Origin: JANPJV01 sp031425695
Lineage (GTDB): Bacteria > Pseudomonadota > Gammaproteobacteria > Xanthomonadales > SZUA-5
DNA: 29,016 nt
Direction of reading: 5' to 3'
Assembly (NCBI GenBank): GCA_031425695.1
Contig: JANPJV010000147.1
Coordinates: forward strand, 1 to 29,016
Position 1 is the first letter of the stretch; every line of letters starts with the position of its first letter. Position numbers and translations under genes: made by a program. Positions 1 through 8,310 of this stretch are shown piece after piece. The notes beneath the pieces were generated by a model that had not been told where the DNA came from, made no database searches, and worked only from the letters and a program-made list of their open reading frames with translations.

Positions 1-98
1 CCGCCCCCCGGGGCCTACTTGCCGTTCTCCCCCTAACCCCGTCTCGTCGCCGCCGGGGCGGGGAAACTTGACCTACGACAGCGATTCGAGGCCACTCC

Positions 99-695
99 AT
101 GCCAGAGCTCACCCTCGAACCCATGATCGAGCCAACGCCGCCGCCACGCCCGGTGGCGCGCTATACCTCGGTCGCGATTGCGCTGCACTGGCTGATGGCG
201 ATCGCGGTGATCGGCATGCTCGGGGTCGGGTTGTGGATGCATGAGCTCAAGAACTCGCCGTTCAAGATCGAGATCTACACCTGGCACAAATGGACGGGCC
301 TGACCATCCTCGTGCTGGCGATCGTGCGCGTGCTCTGGCGGGTGCACCGGCCGCCGCCGCCGCTGCCGCCGATGCCGCGCTGGCAGGAGTTGGCAGCTGA
401 CGGTTCACACTATCTGCTGTACGGTCTGCTCTTCGCCATGCCGCTGACCGGATGGCTGATGAATTCGGCCGCGGGATTTCCGCTGACCTGGTTTGGGCTG
501 TTCAAGGTGCCGGCCTTGATCTCGAAGAGCCGCGACGCGTTCGAATTCTGGGAAGAGACGCACGAGATCCTGTCGCGCGTGCTGATCGGGCTCATCTTGC
601 TGCACGTGGCTGCTGCCTTGAAACACTATTGGGTCTATCGCGACGAAGTGCTGACGCGCATGTTGCCCTTGATCCGACCCAGGAGACCGCAATGA
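99..695 (+). CDS. Cytochrome b561 family membrane protein
   Basis: This 198-residue protein is a di-heme b-type cytochrome of the bacterial b561 family (CybB/YceJ type), which moves electrons from membrane quinols at the inner membrane. Four hydrophobic segments are visible at about residues 24-46, 64-82, 104-121 and 157-176. Histidines placed as heme ligands in the family occur at H30 (ALHW), H63 (WHKWTG), H104 and H155/H169. A proline-rich loop (residues 85-93) joins helices 2 and 3. The stop overlaps the start of the YceI gene by four bases (ATGA), so the two are translationally coupled, as in the E. coli yceJ-yceI pair. An internal ATG at codon 9 is a possible alternative start. The family is clear; the exact electron acceptor is not. 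Confidence 0.93.
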   Translation: MPELTLEPMIEPTPPPRPVARYTSVAIALHWLMAIAVIGMLGVGLWMHELKNSPFKIEIYTWHKWTGLTILVLAIVRVLWRVHRPPPPLPPMPRWQELAADGSHYLLYGLLFAMPLTGWLMNSAAGFPLTWFGLFKVPALISKSRDAFEFWEETHEILSRVLIGLILLHVAAALKHYWVYRDEVLTRMLPLIRPRRPQ

Positions 696-1225
696 GATTC
701 TTGTCGTTGATGTTGATCTGCGCGGTCACGCCGCTGTCGGCCGCGAGCCTCAAGTTCGACGGGTCGAGCAGCGCGCTCGGCTTTACTGGCGACTATGGCG
801 GCGAGCCGGTGCCGGGCAAGTTCAAGACCTTTTCGGGAACGGTCGATCTTGATCTCGCCAAGCCGATGGCTACGCGCTTTTCCACCGAAATCGACGTCGC
901 CAGCCTCGACACCGACTACAGCGATCGCGATGAAACGCTGCGCGGCGAGGAGTTTTTCGATACCGCCAAGTTTCCCAAGGCCAGCTACGTATCGAGTGGG
1001 GATTGCACGGCCGCAGGCGGCAAGCTGAGCTGCCCGGGAGCGTTGACGCTGCGCGGCGTCACCAAGCCAGTTGCCCTGGAGATCACGCCATCCGCCGACG
1101 GCCGCGTGATCGAAGGCAAGGCCATCCTTGACCGCAGCCAGTTCGGCGTCGGCAGCGGGGATTGGGCCGATCCTGGCACCATCGCGAACGTGGTCACGAT
1201 CACGTTCAGGCTCAGGCTTTCGTAG
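692..1225 (+). CDS. yceI: YceI family periplasmic lipid-binding protein
   Basis: A 177-residue YceI-family protein, a lipocalin-like beta barrel that binds polyisoprenoids in the periplasm. A Sec signal peptide covers about residues 1-17 (MRFLSLMLICAVTPLSA) and the mature protein starts near ASLKF. Typical features are the alternating beta pattern, the segment SLDTDYSDRDETLRGEEFFD, in which the D-x-x-L-R-x-x-x-F-F-D core is a family hallmark, and GALTLRGVTKPV. The ATG lies inside the stop of the cytochrome b561 gene and is preceded by AGGAG, so this start is preferred over a longer in-frame reading. Cytochrome b561 and YceI genes are often paired; a role in quinone or isoprenoid handling is inferred from that. 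Confidence 0.93.
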   Translation: MRFLSLMLICAVTPLSAASLKFDGSSSALGFTGDYGGEPVPGKFKTFSGTVDLDLAKPMATRFSTEIDVASLDTDYSDRDETLRGEEFFDTAKFPKASYVSSGDCTAAGGKLSCPGALTLRGVTKPVALEITPSADGRVIEGKAILDRSQFGVGSGDWADPGTIANVVTITFRLRLS

Positions 1226-1309
1226 GTCATGTTGGCCGCGCGAGCGGCCTACTTGACAGCGCTTGCGAACGAAAAGGCGTCAAGTAGCTCGCTGCGCGAG
1301 CAACATGAC
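1226..1309. repeat. REP-like inverted-repeat doublet, copy 1
   Basis: Two inverted units, 1226-1257 and 1279-1309, each with ends GTCATGTTG and CTACTTGAC around a GC-rich hairpin (GGCCGC/GCGGCC in the left unit, GCTCGC/GCGAGC in the right). The element starts right after the yceI stop and lies between convergent genes, so it may also act as a bidirectional terminator. A second copy is at 8205-8288. Confidence 0.85.
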
Positions 1310-1338
1310 CACGTCAGCTTCGCAATCCGCAGCGGACC

Positions 1339-2340
1339 TCAAGGCGCCTCGATCTCATACCCCAGTCCACGCAAGGCCTCGAGATAACCGTCCGGCTTGA
1401 GCAGCTCGCGCATCGGCAGCATGGCGAAGGTCGACGCGTTTTTCGCCAGTGCCGCAACGGCAGCGTCGAGCCAAGCCTGGCGAGCGCGTTCTTCCAGGTC
1501 GGAAAAGCCGAGTGCGCGGATGGCCGGATTGTCGAGCACCGCATCGACACAGGCAGCACCTGGATCGGTGATCGGCAGCGCCCGCAGCTCGTCGACATCG
1601 CCGGTCGCCCACGCATTTGCCCGCAGCTTCATGGTGCTGACATCACTCTCGACGTGTTCGAGCGTCTTGGTGAAACAGGCAATGTCGTCGAGCGACGTCT
1701 TGGACAGATCCTTGAGCATGGCGCGCGGGTGCTCGATGGTGATCTTGATGGTCGGGCTCGTCTCCACCAGTTTGTGCTTCTTGGCTGCCTTCAGCACGAT
1801 CGGCGCGATCTGCGAGCGATCGGCCAGGCCGGCGTCGTCCATCGCCTCCGAATACAGCTTCTGCGCGGCCAGGATGGGTCGGCGGCGGTCGATCGACCAG
1901 CTGCGACCGATGTACTTCTTTTTCAATTCCAGCCAACGCGCATACAAGTCCGGCGGCAACACATCGATCAGCCGCTGCTTGTCGGGATTATTGCGTGTGC
2001 CGAGCAGCGCCGGCACCAGCAGCATGATGCGAAACATGTTGCGGTCGACACTGACCTGCATGCCGGGCCCGTGCAGCAGCTCCTGTGACTGCGCGACGGT
2101 CGCTTCGACTTCCTTCGACAACCAGGTCATTTTCTTCGGCAACGGGCTGAGCGTGCCCAGGATGTACATCACATGGTCGTCGTCCTTCGACACGCGCCAG
2201 AGCCCGGGACCGGGCTGCTCGCCGCTGACCACGACCGCATCCATCACCTGCGCCCCGGCGGCGGGTGTCTCCGGTGCCTCCTGTGCCGGCGCAACATTGC
2301 AAAACGAGACCAGCAGGGTCGCAACCAGGACCAGGCGCAT
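1339..2340 (-). CDS. TraB/GumN family protein
   Basis: A 333-residue secreted or periplasmic protein of the TraB/GumN family (Pfam TraB). A signal peptide covers about residues 1-20, ending near NVAPAQ. The family signature follows: GLWRVSKDDDHVMYILGTL and then LPKKMTWLSKEVEATV, matching the usual G-x-W-x-x-x-x-x-x-x-x-x-LGT-x-H start, although the usual histidine after LGT is replaced (LGTLSPLP). The C-terminal part holds the expected helical region with paired conserved residues near the end (RELLKPDGYLEALRGLGY). Some members are linked to metalloprotease-like folds, but the biochemical role is not established. The loss of the LGT-x-H histidine suggests altered metal binding if the family is enzymatic. 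ATG start at 2340. Confidence 0.85.
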   Translation of the reverse strand: MRLVLVATLLVSFCNVAPAQEAPETPAAGAQVMDAVVVSGEQPGPGLWRVSKDDDHVMYILGTLSPLPKKMTWLSKEVEATVAQSQELLHGPGMQVSVDRNMFRIMLLVPALLGTRNNPDKQRLIDVLPPDLYARWLELKKKYIGRSWSIDRRRPILAAQKLYSEAMDDAGLADRSQIAPIVLKAAKKHKLVETSPTIKITIEHPRAMLKDLSKTSLDDIACFTKTLEHVESDVSTMKLRANAWATGDVDELRALPITDPGAACVDAVLDNPAIRALGFSDLEERARQAWLDAAVAALAKNASTFAMLPMRELLKPDGYLEALRGLGYEIEAP

Positions 2341-2454
2341 GCAACAACTCCAGCAGTAAGGATGAGTTGGAGGCTAGTGAGCTGGCGACGAACGGTTGTA
2401 AAAAACGTGTAAGCGGTGTGAAGGCCGTTCAGCTGCGGGCGGGACTGCTGCTTC

Positions 2455-2526
2455 GTGGGTTCGGACCTTGTCCGAACGCTTCTGGGCAGGGTTGAGAAAG
2501 AGCGTCCGGACAAGGTCCGGACCCAC
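2455..2526. repeat. Long inverted repeat with GTCCGGAC-type core
   Basis: Left arm 2455-2479 (GTGGGTTCGGACCTTGTC and on) and right arm 2502-2526 are reverse complements with two mismatches, around a 22-base spacer. Each arm also contains a small hairpin CGGAC-CTT-GTCCG. A third partial copy (ATCCGGACCCAC) follows at 2531-2542. It lies between two minus-strand genes, downstream of the kinase stop, so it may also end kinase transcription. Confidence 0.75.
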
Positions 2527-2559
2527 CAAGATCCGGACCCACAAGCTCACACCAACCCA

Positions 2560-5301
2560 TCACCGCTGGTCGTACTTCTGAAGCTCCCTTCGGTACGCGC
2601 TGTTGGGCGTCAAGGTCGGTTCGGCGAGTACACGGGCGCGCTCGATCAGCGGTCGTGCCTCGTCAACCCGGTTGAGACCGACGAGCGTCAGGCCAAGGCC
2701 GAGCTCGGCCAAGGCGACGCTGATGCTCGCGGCCGAGTCCTGGCTCGCGAAGGAGGTCAGCGCGGTACGAAATGCAGCTTCCGCTTCCGGCAGGCGATTA
2801 CTGTCGAGCAAGAGTCCGCCCAGCTTGACTTCGAACAGCGCTCGCATCGGCGGCTGATCCCCGAGCATCGCAATCAGCGCCTGCCAGGACTGCCGGGCGG
2901 TCTCGGCGGCGGCAGCGTTCGGCGCGCGCTGGTAGTGGATGGTGTCGAGGTTGGCGCGGGTGATGCGCGTGTCCAGATGGTCAGGACCAAGCTCGGCCAT
3001 ACGCAGTGCGAGCGCGTTCTCCAGCAACGGGATGGCCTCCTCGTAGCGCGACAGTTTCGACAGCAGCACCGCGTAGTTCTGCTCGGCCTTGACCACGCGC
3101 AGGCCGTCATCCTTGCCGGCGTGCTTGCGCCGAATCGCGATCGATTCGCGATAGAGCGGTTCGGCCTCCTCGAAGCGCCCGGCGCTTTCGAGCAGGATCG
3201 CCAGGTTGTTCAACACGAAGGCGACTCCGACCGACGAATCGCCGCCATTGGCACGATCCAGCTCCAGAGCCTGCCGGTAATAACGCTCTGCCTCCGGGAC
3301 GTTGCCCTCGTCATGGAAGAGATTCGCCAACTCGTTGGCGCTCAGGCCGATGTCGGGGTGGCGCGGGCCCAATACGCGCACGCGCATTTCCATGACCTTG
3401 TTCAAGGTGGCCAACGCCGCCTTGCGGTCGCCCAGATCGCGCTGGGTCCGCCCGATCTGCCCGAGCGTAAACGCGGTCTGCGAGTGCTCCTCTCCAAGCA
3501 CCTTGCGACGGATCGCGTAGGCGCGCTCGAGCACGCCGAGGGCTTCGCGCGGCTTGCCCGATTCGAGCAGATTCGCCGAGCGCAGTTGCAGGGTCTGGGC
3601 GTAGTTCTCGGTGTCGGTTTCACCGATCGCCTCGAAAATCGCGAACACGCGATCGAGCTCTTTTGCTGCCGCCGGTGCATTCCCGCGCTGTTGCAGATGG
3701 TTGGCGCGAGCGCGAATCAGCAGGGCCAGTTCGCGCCGGGGAAGTTGCGGATTGCTGTCTGCAAGCCTCTGCGCCTGATCGAGGAAGCCCTGCGCCACAT
3801 CCATTTCGCCTTTGTCCTCATGGGCGTCAGCCAGCCGGCGCAGGACCCCGAGGCGTCGCGACAACTGCGGCTCAGCGAGCCGTTCGTGCGCACTCAGCGC
3901 CCGCTGGAAGAGCCCGATCGCCGGGTCAGTGAGGCCGAGGTTGTCGTACACGCGCCCGAGCGCCTCGTAGAGCTGTGCCTGGGCGCTGGCGTCGGCGCCA
4001 GCGAGGCCGTCAATTCGCCGCGCGCCGCTGTCGAGCAGGTCACGCGCAGTAATCGTGTTGCCGCGGTTGACATCGGGGTCGGCCTGCTCGAAGACCGACA
4101 CCAAGAATTCGGACACCTGCTGCGCGCTTTCCTGCGCCGCCAGTGCGCGATCACGTTCCTGCGCCAGGCGCTCCGCCGACAGGCTGATGTTGGCGGCGAT
4201 CGCGACCACCGCAGCGAGTGTCAGGCCGCCCGCCGTCCAGGCAAAACGATGGCGCTGCAGATGCTTGTAGAAGCGCTCGCGCGGCGACTCATGGGCGTGC
4301 TTGAGCGGAGCGCCGGCCAGATGCGAGGTGAGATCGTCGGCAACCGCCGCGGCTGACTCATAGCGCGCCTGCGGATCGACCTCGAGCATGCGTGCGAGGA
4401 TGCGCTTCAAGTCGCGCGGAAGGCTCGCATCGATCGCCCGCTCACCCGCCGGCGAACGTCCCGGGCGGCTGCCCGTCAACAGCTCATGCAGGACGATGCC
4501 GAAGGCGTAGATATCGGCCGACGTGGTCACTGGCTGGTCCAGCATCTGCTCGGGGCTCGCGTACTCGGGCGTGTACATGCGACTGCGCGTGGTCAGCGCC
4601 TGCCCGTTCTGGATCAGCTTGGCGATCCCGAAATCGACCAGCTTGGGTACGTCGTCGGCGGTGACCAGGATGTTGCTGGGCTTGAGGTCGCGATGGACGA
4701 TCAGGTTGCGGTGCGCATAGGCGACCGCCGAGAGCACCCTGACGCCCAAGCGCACGCGGCTCACCCGGTCGAGATTGCGCGTCTGCGCATGCGCGTCGAT
4801 AGGCAGCCCGTCGATGTATTCCATCGCCAGGTACGGGGTGCCATCGCGCGCTGTGCCGGCCTCGATGAGGGTCGCGATATGGGGATGATTGAGCGCCGCC
4901 AGGATCCGCCGTTCGGCGTAGAAATGCGCCAGCGTTTCCGGCGACAGCGTGGTGCCGGCGAGCACCTTGAGCGCGACCCGCTGCACGGTTTCGGCCATGC
5001 TGCGCTCGGCGAGATAAACCACGCCCATGCCGCCGCGGCCGAGCACGCTCAAGATTCGGAAGCCGGCAATTTCCACCGGCAGCGGAGCGCCGCCATGCTC
5101 GATCAGGCGCTCGAGCGTGTTCTCGAGATCGTTGATCGTCGACTGCGAGAACAACCCCGCCAGCTCCTTGGCCAGCTCCGGGTCATCCTGCGCCAGCGCG
5201 CCAATGCGCGAGCGCCGCGAATCTTCGGTCAAAAGCTGCAGTTCGCCGAACCAGCGCTGCAAGCGTTCGGTCGTGTCGCCTACAGTTTTTTGCTCCGACA
5301 C
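2560..5301 (-). CDS. Ser/Thr protein kinase with transmembrane helix and TPR sensor region
   Basis: A 913-residue Hanks-type (PknB-like) kinase. The catalytic domain (about residues 80-340) has all key motifs: glycine loop LGRGGMGVVY (88-97), ATP lysine K112 in VALKV, helix-C glutamate E130, catalytic loop HRDLKPSN (203-210) and DFG (223-225), followed by YASPE. One transmembrane helix is at about 352-374, giving a cytoplasmic kinase and a C-terminal part on the other side of the membrane. That part (about 400-880) is a series of tetratricopeptide repeats, seen as recurrent A-x-x-L-x-x-x-L-x-x-x-G-x-x-x-x-A patterns. Such proteins are common in Xanthomonadales and probably sense partner proteins or ligands through the TPRs. 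An N-terminal helical stretch (1-75) resembles the region that precedes kinases of this type. It stands alone with no phosphatase nearby. Confidence 0.93.
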   Translation of the reverse strand: MSEQKTVGDTTERLQRWFGELQLLTEDSRRSRIGALAQDDPELAKELAGLFSQSTINDLENTLERLIEHGGAPLPVEIAGFRILSVLGRGGMGVVYLAERSMAETVQRVALKVLAGTTLSPETLAHFYAERRILAALNHPHIATLIEAGTARDGTPYLAMEYIDGLPIDAHAQTRNLDRVSRVRLGVRVLSAVAYAHRNLIVHRDLKPSNILVTADDVPKLVDFGIAKLIQNGQALTTRSRMYTPEYASPEQMLDQPVTTSADIYAFGIVLHELLTGSRPGRSPAGERAIDASLPRDLKRILARMLEVDPQARYESAAAVADDLTSHLAGAPLKHAHESPRERFYKHLQRHRFAWTAGGLTLAAVVAIAANISLSAERLAQERDRALAAQESAQQVSEFLVSVFEQADPDVNRGNTITARDLLDSGARRIDGLAGADASAQAQLYEALGRVYDNLGLTDPAIGLFQRALSAHERLAEPQLSRRLGVLRRLADAHEDKGEMDVAQGFLDQAQRLADSNPQLPRRELALLIRARANHLQQRGNAPAAAKELDRVFAIFEAIGETDTENYAQTLQLRSANLLESGKPREALGVLERAYAIRRKVLGEEHSQTAFTLGQIGRTQRDLGDRKAALATLNKVMEMRVRVLGPRHPDIGLSANELANLFHDEGNVPEAERYYRQALELDRANGGDSSVGVAFVLNNLAILLESAGRFEEAEPLYRESIAIRRKHAGKDDGLRVVKAEQNYAVLLSKLSRYEEAIPLLENALALRMAELGPDHLDTRITRANLDTIHYQRAPNAAAAETARQSWQALIAMLGDQPPMRALFEVKLGGLLLDSNRLPEAEAAFRTALTSFASQDSAASISVALAELGLGLTLVGLNRVDEARPLIERARVLAEPTLTPNSAYRRELQKYDQR

Positions 5302-5323
5302 GTGCGGGCTCGCCCCGGAAAGC

Positions 5324-5415
5324 GGTTGCTGGTTCCTGGTTGCTGGTTCTTGGAAAAAGCAAACGGCAGCAGTACAAGCTCACTCTACGACCAACAACCA
5401 GCAACCAACAACCAA
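5324..5415. repeat. Inverted repeat built of GGTTGCTGGTT tandem units
   Basis: The left part (5324-5349) carries two tandem GGTTGCTGGTTC units and the right part (about 5389-5415) carries their reverse complement (CAACAACCAGCAACC). The middle, about 40 bases, is unrelated. It sits between the oligopeptidase and kinase genes, both on the minus strand, and could fold into a long hairpin in the transcript. Confidence 0.7.
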
Positions 5416-5417
5416 CT

Positions 5418-7607
5418 TCACCGCTCGCCCAGCAACCCGAGCATGAATGCATAGTCCTCGGCGGTTTCCTCCAGGCGGTTGAAGCGCCCCGAGCGGCCGC
5501 CGTGGCCGGCTTCCATGTTGACCTTGAACAGCAGCGGATTGGCGTCAGTCTTGAGCTCGCGCAGGCGGGCAACCCACTTGGCGGGCTCGAAGTACTGGAC
5601 CTGGCTGTCGTGCAGGCCGGTGGTTACCAGCATGGCGGGATAGGCCTGTGCACGCACCTGGTCGTACGGCGAGTAGGACAGCATGTAGGCGTGGTACTCG
5701 GCGTCCTTGGGATTGCCCCATTCGTCGAATTCGCCGGTGGTGAGCGGGATCGTCTCGTCGAGCATGGTGCTGATCACGTCGACGAAAGGCACGTGGGCGA
5801 TGACGCCGCGATAGCGATCTGGGGCCTGGTTGACCACTGCACCCATGAGCAGTCCGCCGGCACTGCCGCCCATCGCAAAGACCTTGTCCTTGGCCGCGTA
5901 GCCTTCCTTGACCAGAAAATCGGTGACGTCGACGAAGTCGTTGAAGGTGTTCTTTTTCTTGAGCAGCTTGCCGTCCTCGTACCACTGCCGGCCCATCTCC
6001 TGGCCACCACGAATGGCGGCGATCGCATAGACGAAGCCGCGATCGAGCAGCGAGATGACGTTGCCGTTGAAGGCCGGATCAGCGCTCGCGCCGTAGGAGC
6101 CGTAGGCGTACTGGTAAAGCGGGGCGGTGCCGTCGCGCGGAGTCCCTTTTCGATAGGCCAGCCACACTGGCACCTGCGCACCGTCGCGCGCCGTCGCGAA
6201 GCGAAACTCGCTCGTGTAGTTGGCCGCATCGTACCCACCGAGCACCGGCTCGCGCTTGAGCAGCTTGCGCTCGCCGGTTGCGAAATCGAGCTCGTACACG
6301 CTGGGCGGTGTAGTCATCGAGGTGTAGCCATAGCGCAACTTGCCGCTGGCGAGGTCAGGTGTCGACTGCAGTTGCATCACATAGGCAGCATCCGCCTGAT
6401 CGAGCAGCTCGCTCTTGGCGCCGTCGAGCGGCACCAGGCGGATCTTGCGCAAGCCGCCGGAGCGCTCGTTGACGGCAACGCGGCCCGCGAACACTTCATA
6501 GCCCTGGATGAATGCGTCGTCGCGGTGGGCGAGCAGTGGCTTGAAGCTCGCCGGATCTCCCGGGACCTTCACTGGCGCCGTCAATAGCTGGAAATTGGGC
6601 GCGCCCTTGTTGCTCTTGATGACGAAGCGGTCGCCGGCATCGTCGACCTCGTATTCATGACCGCGCTCGCGCGGCAGGTACACCTGGAAGTTGGCCCGCG
6701 GATCAGCCGCCGAGCCCAAACGCAATTCCGTTGTCAGCGTACTGCCGACGTAGATCATGATGTAGCGGTCGGACTTGCTGCGCTGCACGCCGACGCCGAA
6801 GGTGTTGTCCTTCTCCTCGTAGACGAGCTCTGCCTGCGCGTACGGGCGGCCGAGCACATGGCGCTTGATCTGGTACGGCAGCAAGGTCGTCTTGTCCTCC
6901 TCCACCACGTAGACCGTGCGGTTGTCGTCGGCGAAGACGATGGCGGGGCCGACCGCCGGAATCTCGTCCGCGAGCCATTGACCGCTGGCCAGGTCCTTGA
7001 AACGGACCGTGTATTCGCGTCGGCCGACGATGTCCTCGGCAACCCCGAGGATGCGGCCGTCCTCACTCACCGCAGTGTTGGCGAGCTGGTAGAAGTTGTG
7101 GCCGACGGCGCGCTCGTTGCCATCGATCAGGATCTCTTCCGGGGCATCCATGGAGCCCTTGCGGCGCGCCTCGATCGGATATTGCCGACCGTTCTCGAAG
7201 CGCGTGTAGTACCACCAGCCGTCTTCGAACACGGGCACCGAGGAATCGTCCTCCTTGACCCGCGCGCGGAGCTCGGCGGTGAGACGCTGCTGCAGCGGCC
7301 GCAAGGGCGCGAAGCCGGCCTCGAAGTAGGCGTGCTCGGCGCGCAGGTGATCGAGCACCGCGGGCTGGGTGCGGGTGTCGTCGCGCATCCAGAAGTAGGG
7401 ATCGTTGCGCTCGTTGCCGTGTTCGGTCATGCGGTGATCGATGCGCTTGGCGACGGGCGGCGCCAGTGCCGGTAACGGCAGTCCCGGGGCGGCCAATGCC
7501 GGCGCCGGCGCTGCGCGCTCGGGCGTCTGCAAGCAGGCACTGAGACCCAAGGACAACACACCGACGAGCCACAGCGGCGAATGCCGTAATCCATCCATGC
7601 CAGCCAT
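5418..7607 (-). CDS. ptrB: Oligopeptidase B, lipoprotein form (S9A prolyl oligopeptidase family)
   Basis: A 729-residue serine peptidase that cuts short peptides after basic residues in the oligopeptidase B group. The N-terminal part is a beta-propeller (about 95-490) and the C-terminal part an alpha/beta hydrolase. The triad is visible: S582 in GGSAGG, D667 in TTGLHDSQV and H702 in EAGHGGRSGR, with spacings of 85 and 35 that fit the family. The N-terminus has a lipoprotein signal with lipobox LSAC and cysteine C25, so the enzyme is predicted to be exported and lipid-anchored, unlike the cytosolic E. coli enzyme. ATG at 7607 is chosen because AAGGAG lies six bases upstream; a TTG two codons earlier would overlap the spacing. 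A second ATG at codon 4 is possible. Confidence 0.93.
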   Translation of the reverse strand: MAGMDGLRHSPLWLVGVLSLGLSACLQTPERAAPAPALAAPGLPLPALAPPVAKRIDHRMTEHGNERNDPYFWMRDDTRTQPAVLDHLRAEHAYFEAGFAPLRPLQQRLTAELRARVKEDDSSVPVFEDGWWYYTRFENGRQYPIEARRKGSMDAPEEILIDGNERAVGHNFYQLANTAVSEDGRILGVAEDIVGRREYTVRFKDLASGQWLADEIPAVGPAIVFADDNRTVYVVEEDKTTLLPYQIKRHVLGRPYAQAELVYEEKDNTFGVGVQRSKSDRYIMIYVGSTLTTELRLGSAADPRANFQVYLPRERGHEYEVDDAGDRFVIKSNKGAPNFQLLTAPVKVPGDPASFKPLLAHRDDAFIQGYEVFAGRVAVNERSGGLRKIRLVPLDGAKSELLDQADAAYVMQLQSTPDLASGKLRYGYTSMTTPPSVYELDFATGERKLLKREPVLGGYDAANYTSEFRFATARDGAQVPVWLAYRKGTPRDGTAPLYQYAYGSYGASADPAFNGNVISLLDRGFVYAIAAIRGGQEMGRQWYEDGKLLKKKNTFNDFVDVTDFLVKEGYAAKDKVFAMGGSAGGLLMGAVVNQAPDRYRGVIAHVPFVDVISTMLDETIPLTTGEFDEWGNPKDAEYHAYMLSYSPYDQVRAQAYPAMLVTTGLHDSQVQYFEPAKWVARLRELKTDANPLLFKVNMEAGHGGRSGRFNRLEETAEDYAFMLGLLGER

Positions 7608-7737
7608 TCGCAACTCCTTGGATAACTATTCAAGCCGCACCATAGCGTGTGTCGCCACGCCGTTGGCGGATCAGGCGCTGGTGCGAGCACCCCGCGCGCG
7701 GCAGCATCAGCGTTCGCATATCCAGGAGGAGCACTTG

Positions 7738-8157
7738 ATGCAACATCCGCTGCTGGCCACCGTCGTCGTGCTGGTCGCCTGGTCACTGGTGATCTGGGGA
7801 TGGATGTACGCAACTCGCATCCCGGCCATCCGTGCCGCGCGCATGCGCCTCGATCGCAACGCCCCACGCGGCGAGCAGATGAGCACGCTGCCGCCGTCGG
7901 TGCGCTGGAAGGCCGACAACTACAATCACTTGATGGAGCAGCCGACGATTTTCTACCCGATCGTGCTCGCGCTGGTGACCTTGAGCGACCACAGTACCTC
8001 GACGCTGGTACTGGCCTGGAGCTACGTGCTGCTGCGCATCGTCCACAGCCTCTGGCAGGCCTTGAGCAACAAGATCCTCGTGCGCTTCGCACTGTTCTCG
8101 CTGTCTACCATCCCGCTGATCGGGTTGACGGTGAAGGCGGCGCTGCTGGTGATCTAA
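7738..8157 (+). CDS. MAPEG family membrane protein
   Basis: A 139-residue integral membrane protein of the MAPEG family (membrane-associated proteins in eicosanoid and glutathione metabolism). Four helices are suggested at about residues 4-24, 70-84, 88-108 and 118-138. The family-type segment ADNYNHLMEQPTIFYPIVLA holds the conserved N-H-x-x-E-Q-P, and RIVHSLWQ with NKILVRF follows. Bacterial members are small and their substrates mostly unknown, so glutathione-dependent detoxification is only a family-level guess. The ATG at 7738 follows AGGAGG at 7724-7729. It is divergent from the oligopeptidase gene, with 130 bases between them for both promoters. Confidence 0.88.
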   Translation: MQHPLLATVVVLVAWSLVIWGWMYATRIPAIRAARMRLDRNAPRGEQMSTLPPSVRWKADNYNHLMEQPTIFYPIVLALVTLSDHSTSTLVLAWSYVLLRIVHSLWQALSNKILVRFALFSLSTIPLIGLTVKAALLVI

Positions 8158-8204
8158 AGAGGGCGCAGTTGGTACCCCGCGCGGACCTGCAGAAGTAAAC
8201 GTGG

Positions 8205-8288
8205 GTCATGTTGTCCGCGCCAGCGGACTACCTGACATGGCCTGCAGGCGAGCGCGTCAAGTAGCCCGCGTCCGCGGGCAACATGAAC
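8205..8288. repeat. REP-like inverted-repeat doublet, copy 2
   Basis: Same architecture as 1226-1309: left unit 8205-8236, right unit about 8256-8288, with ends GTCATGTTG and CTAC(C/T)TGAC. The hairpin stems are GTCCGC/GCGGAC and GCCCGC/GCGGGC, which differ from copy 1 but stay paired. It is again between convergent genes. Confidence 0.85.
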
Positions 8289-8310
8289 TACGAAATCGCG
8301 CCGTCGAGAA

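Noticed and set aside
452..1225. A longer YceI protein starting inside the cytochrome gene
   Set aside because: The ATG at 692 has AGGAG upstream and a proper signal peptide; the extension overlaps the cytochrome b561 gene in another frame.
2455..4356. A 633-codon open frame on the plus strand opposite the Ser/Thr kinase
   Set aside because: The minus strand has a complete kinase with all motifs. The plus-strand frame is a GC-driven shadow without recognisable domains.
5340..6587. A 415-codon plus-strand frame opposite oligopeptidase B
   Set aside because: It is antisense to a fully recognised peptidase gene and begins inside an inverted repeat.
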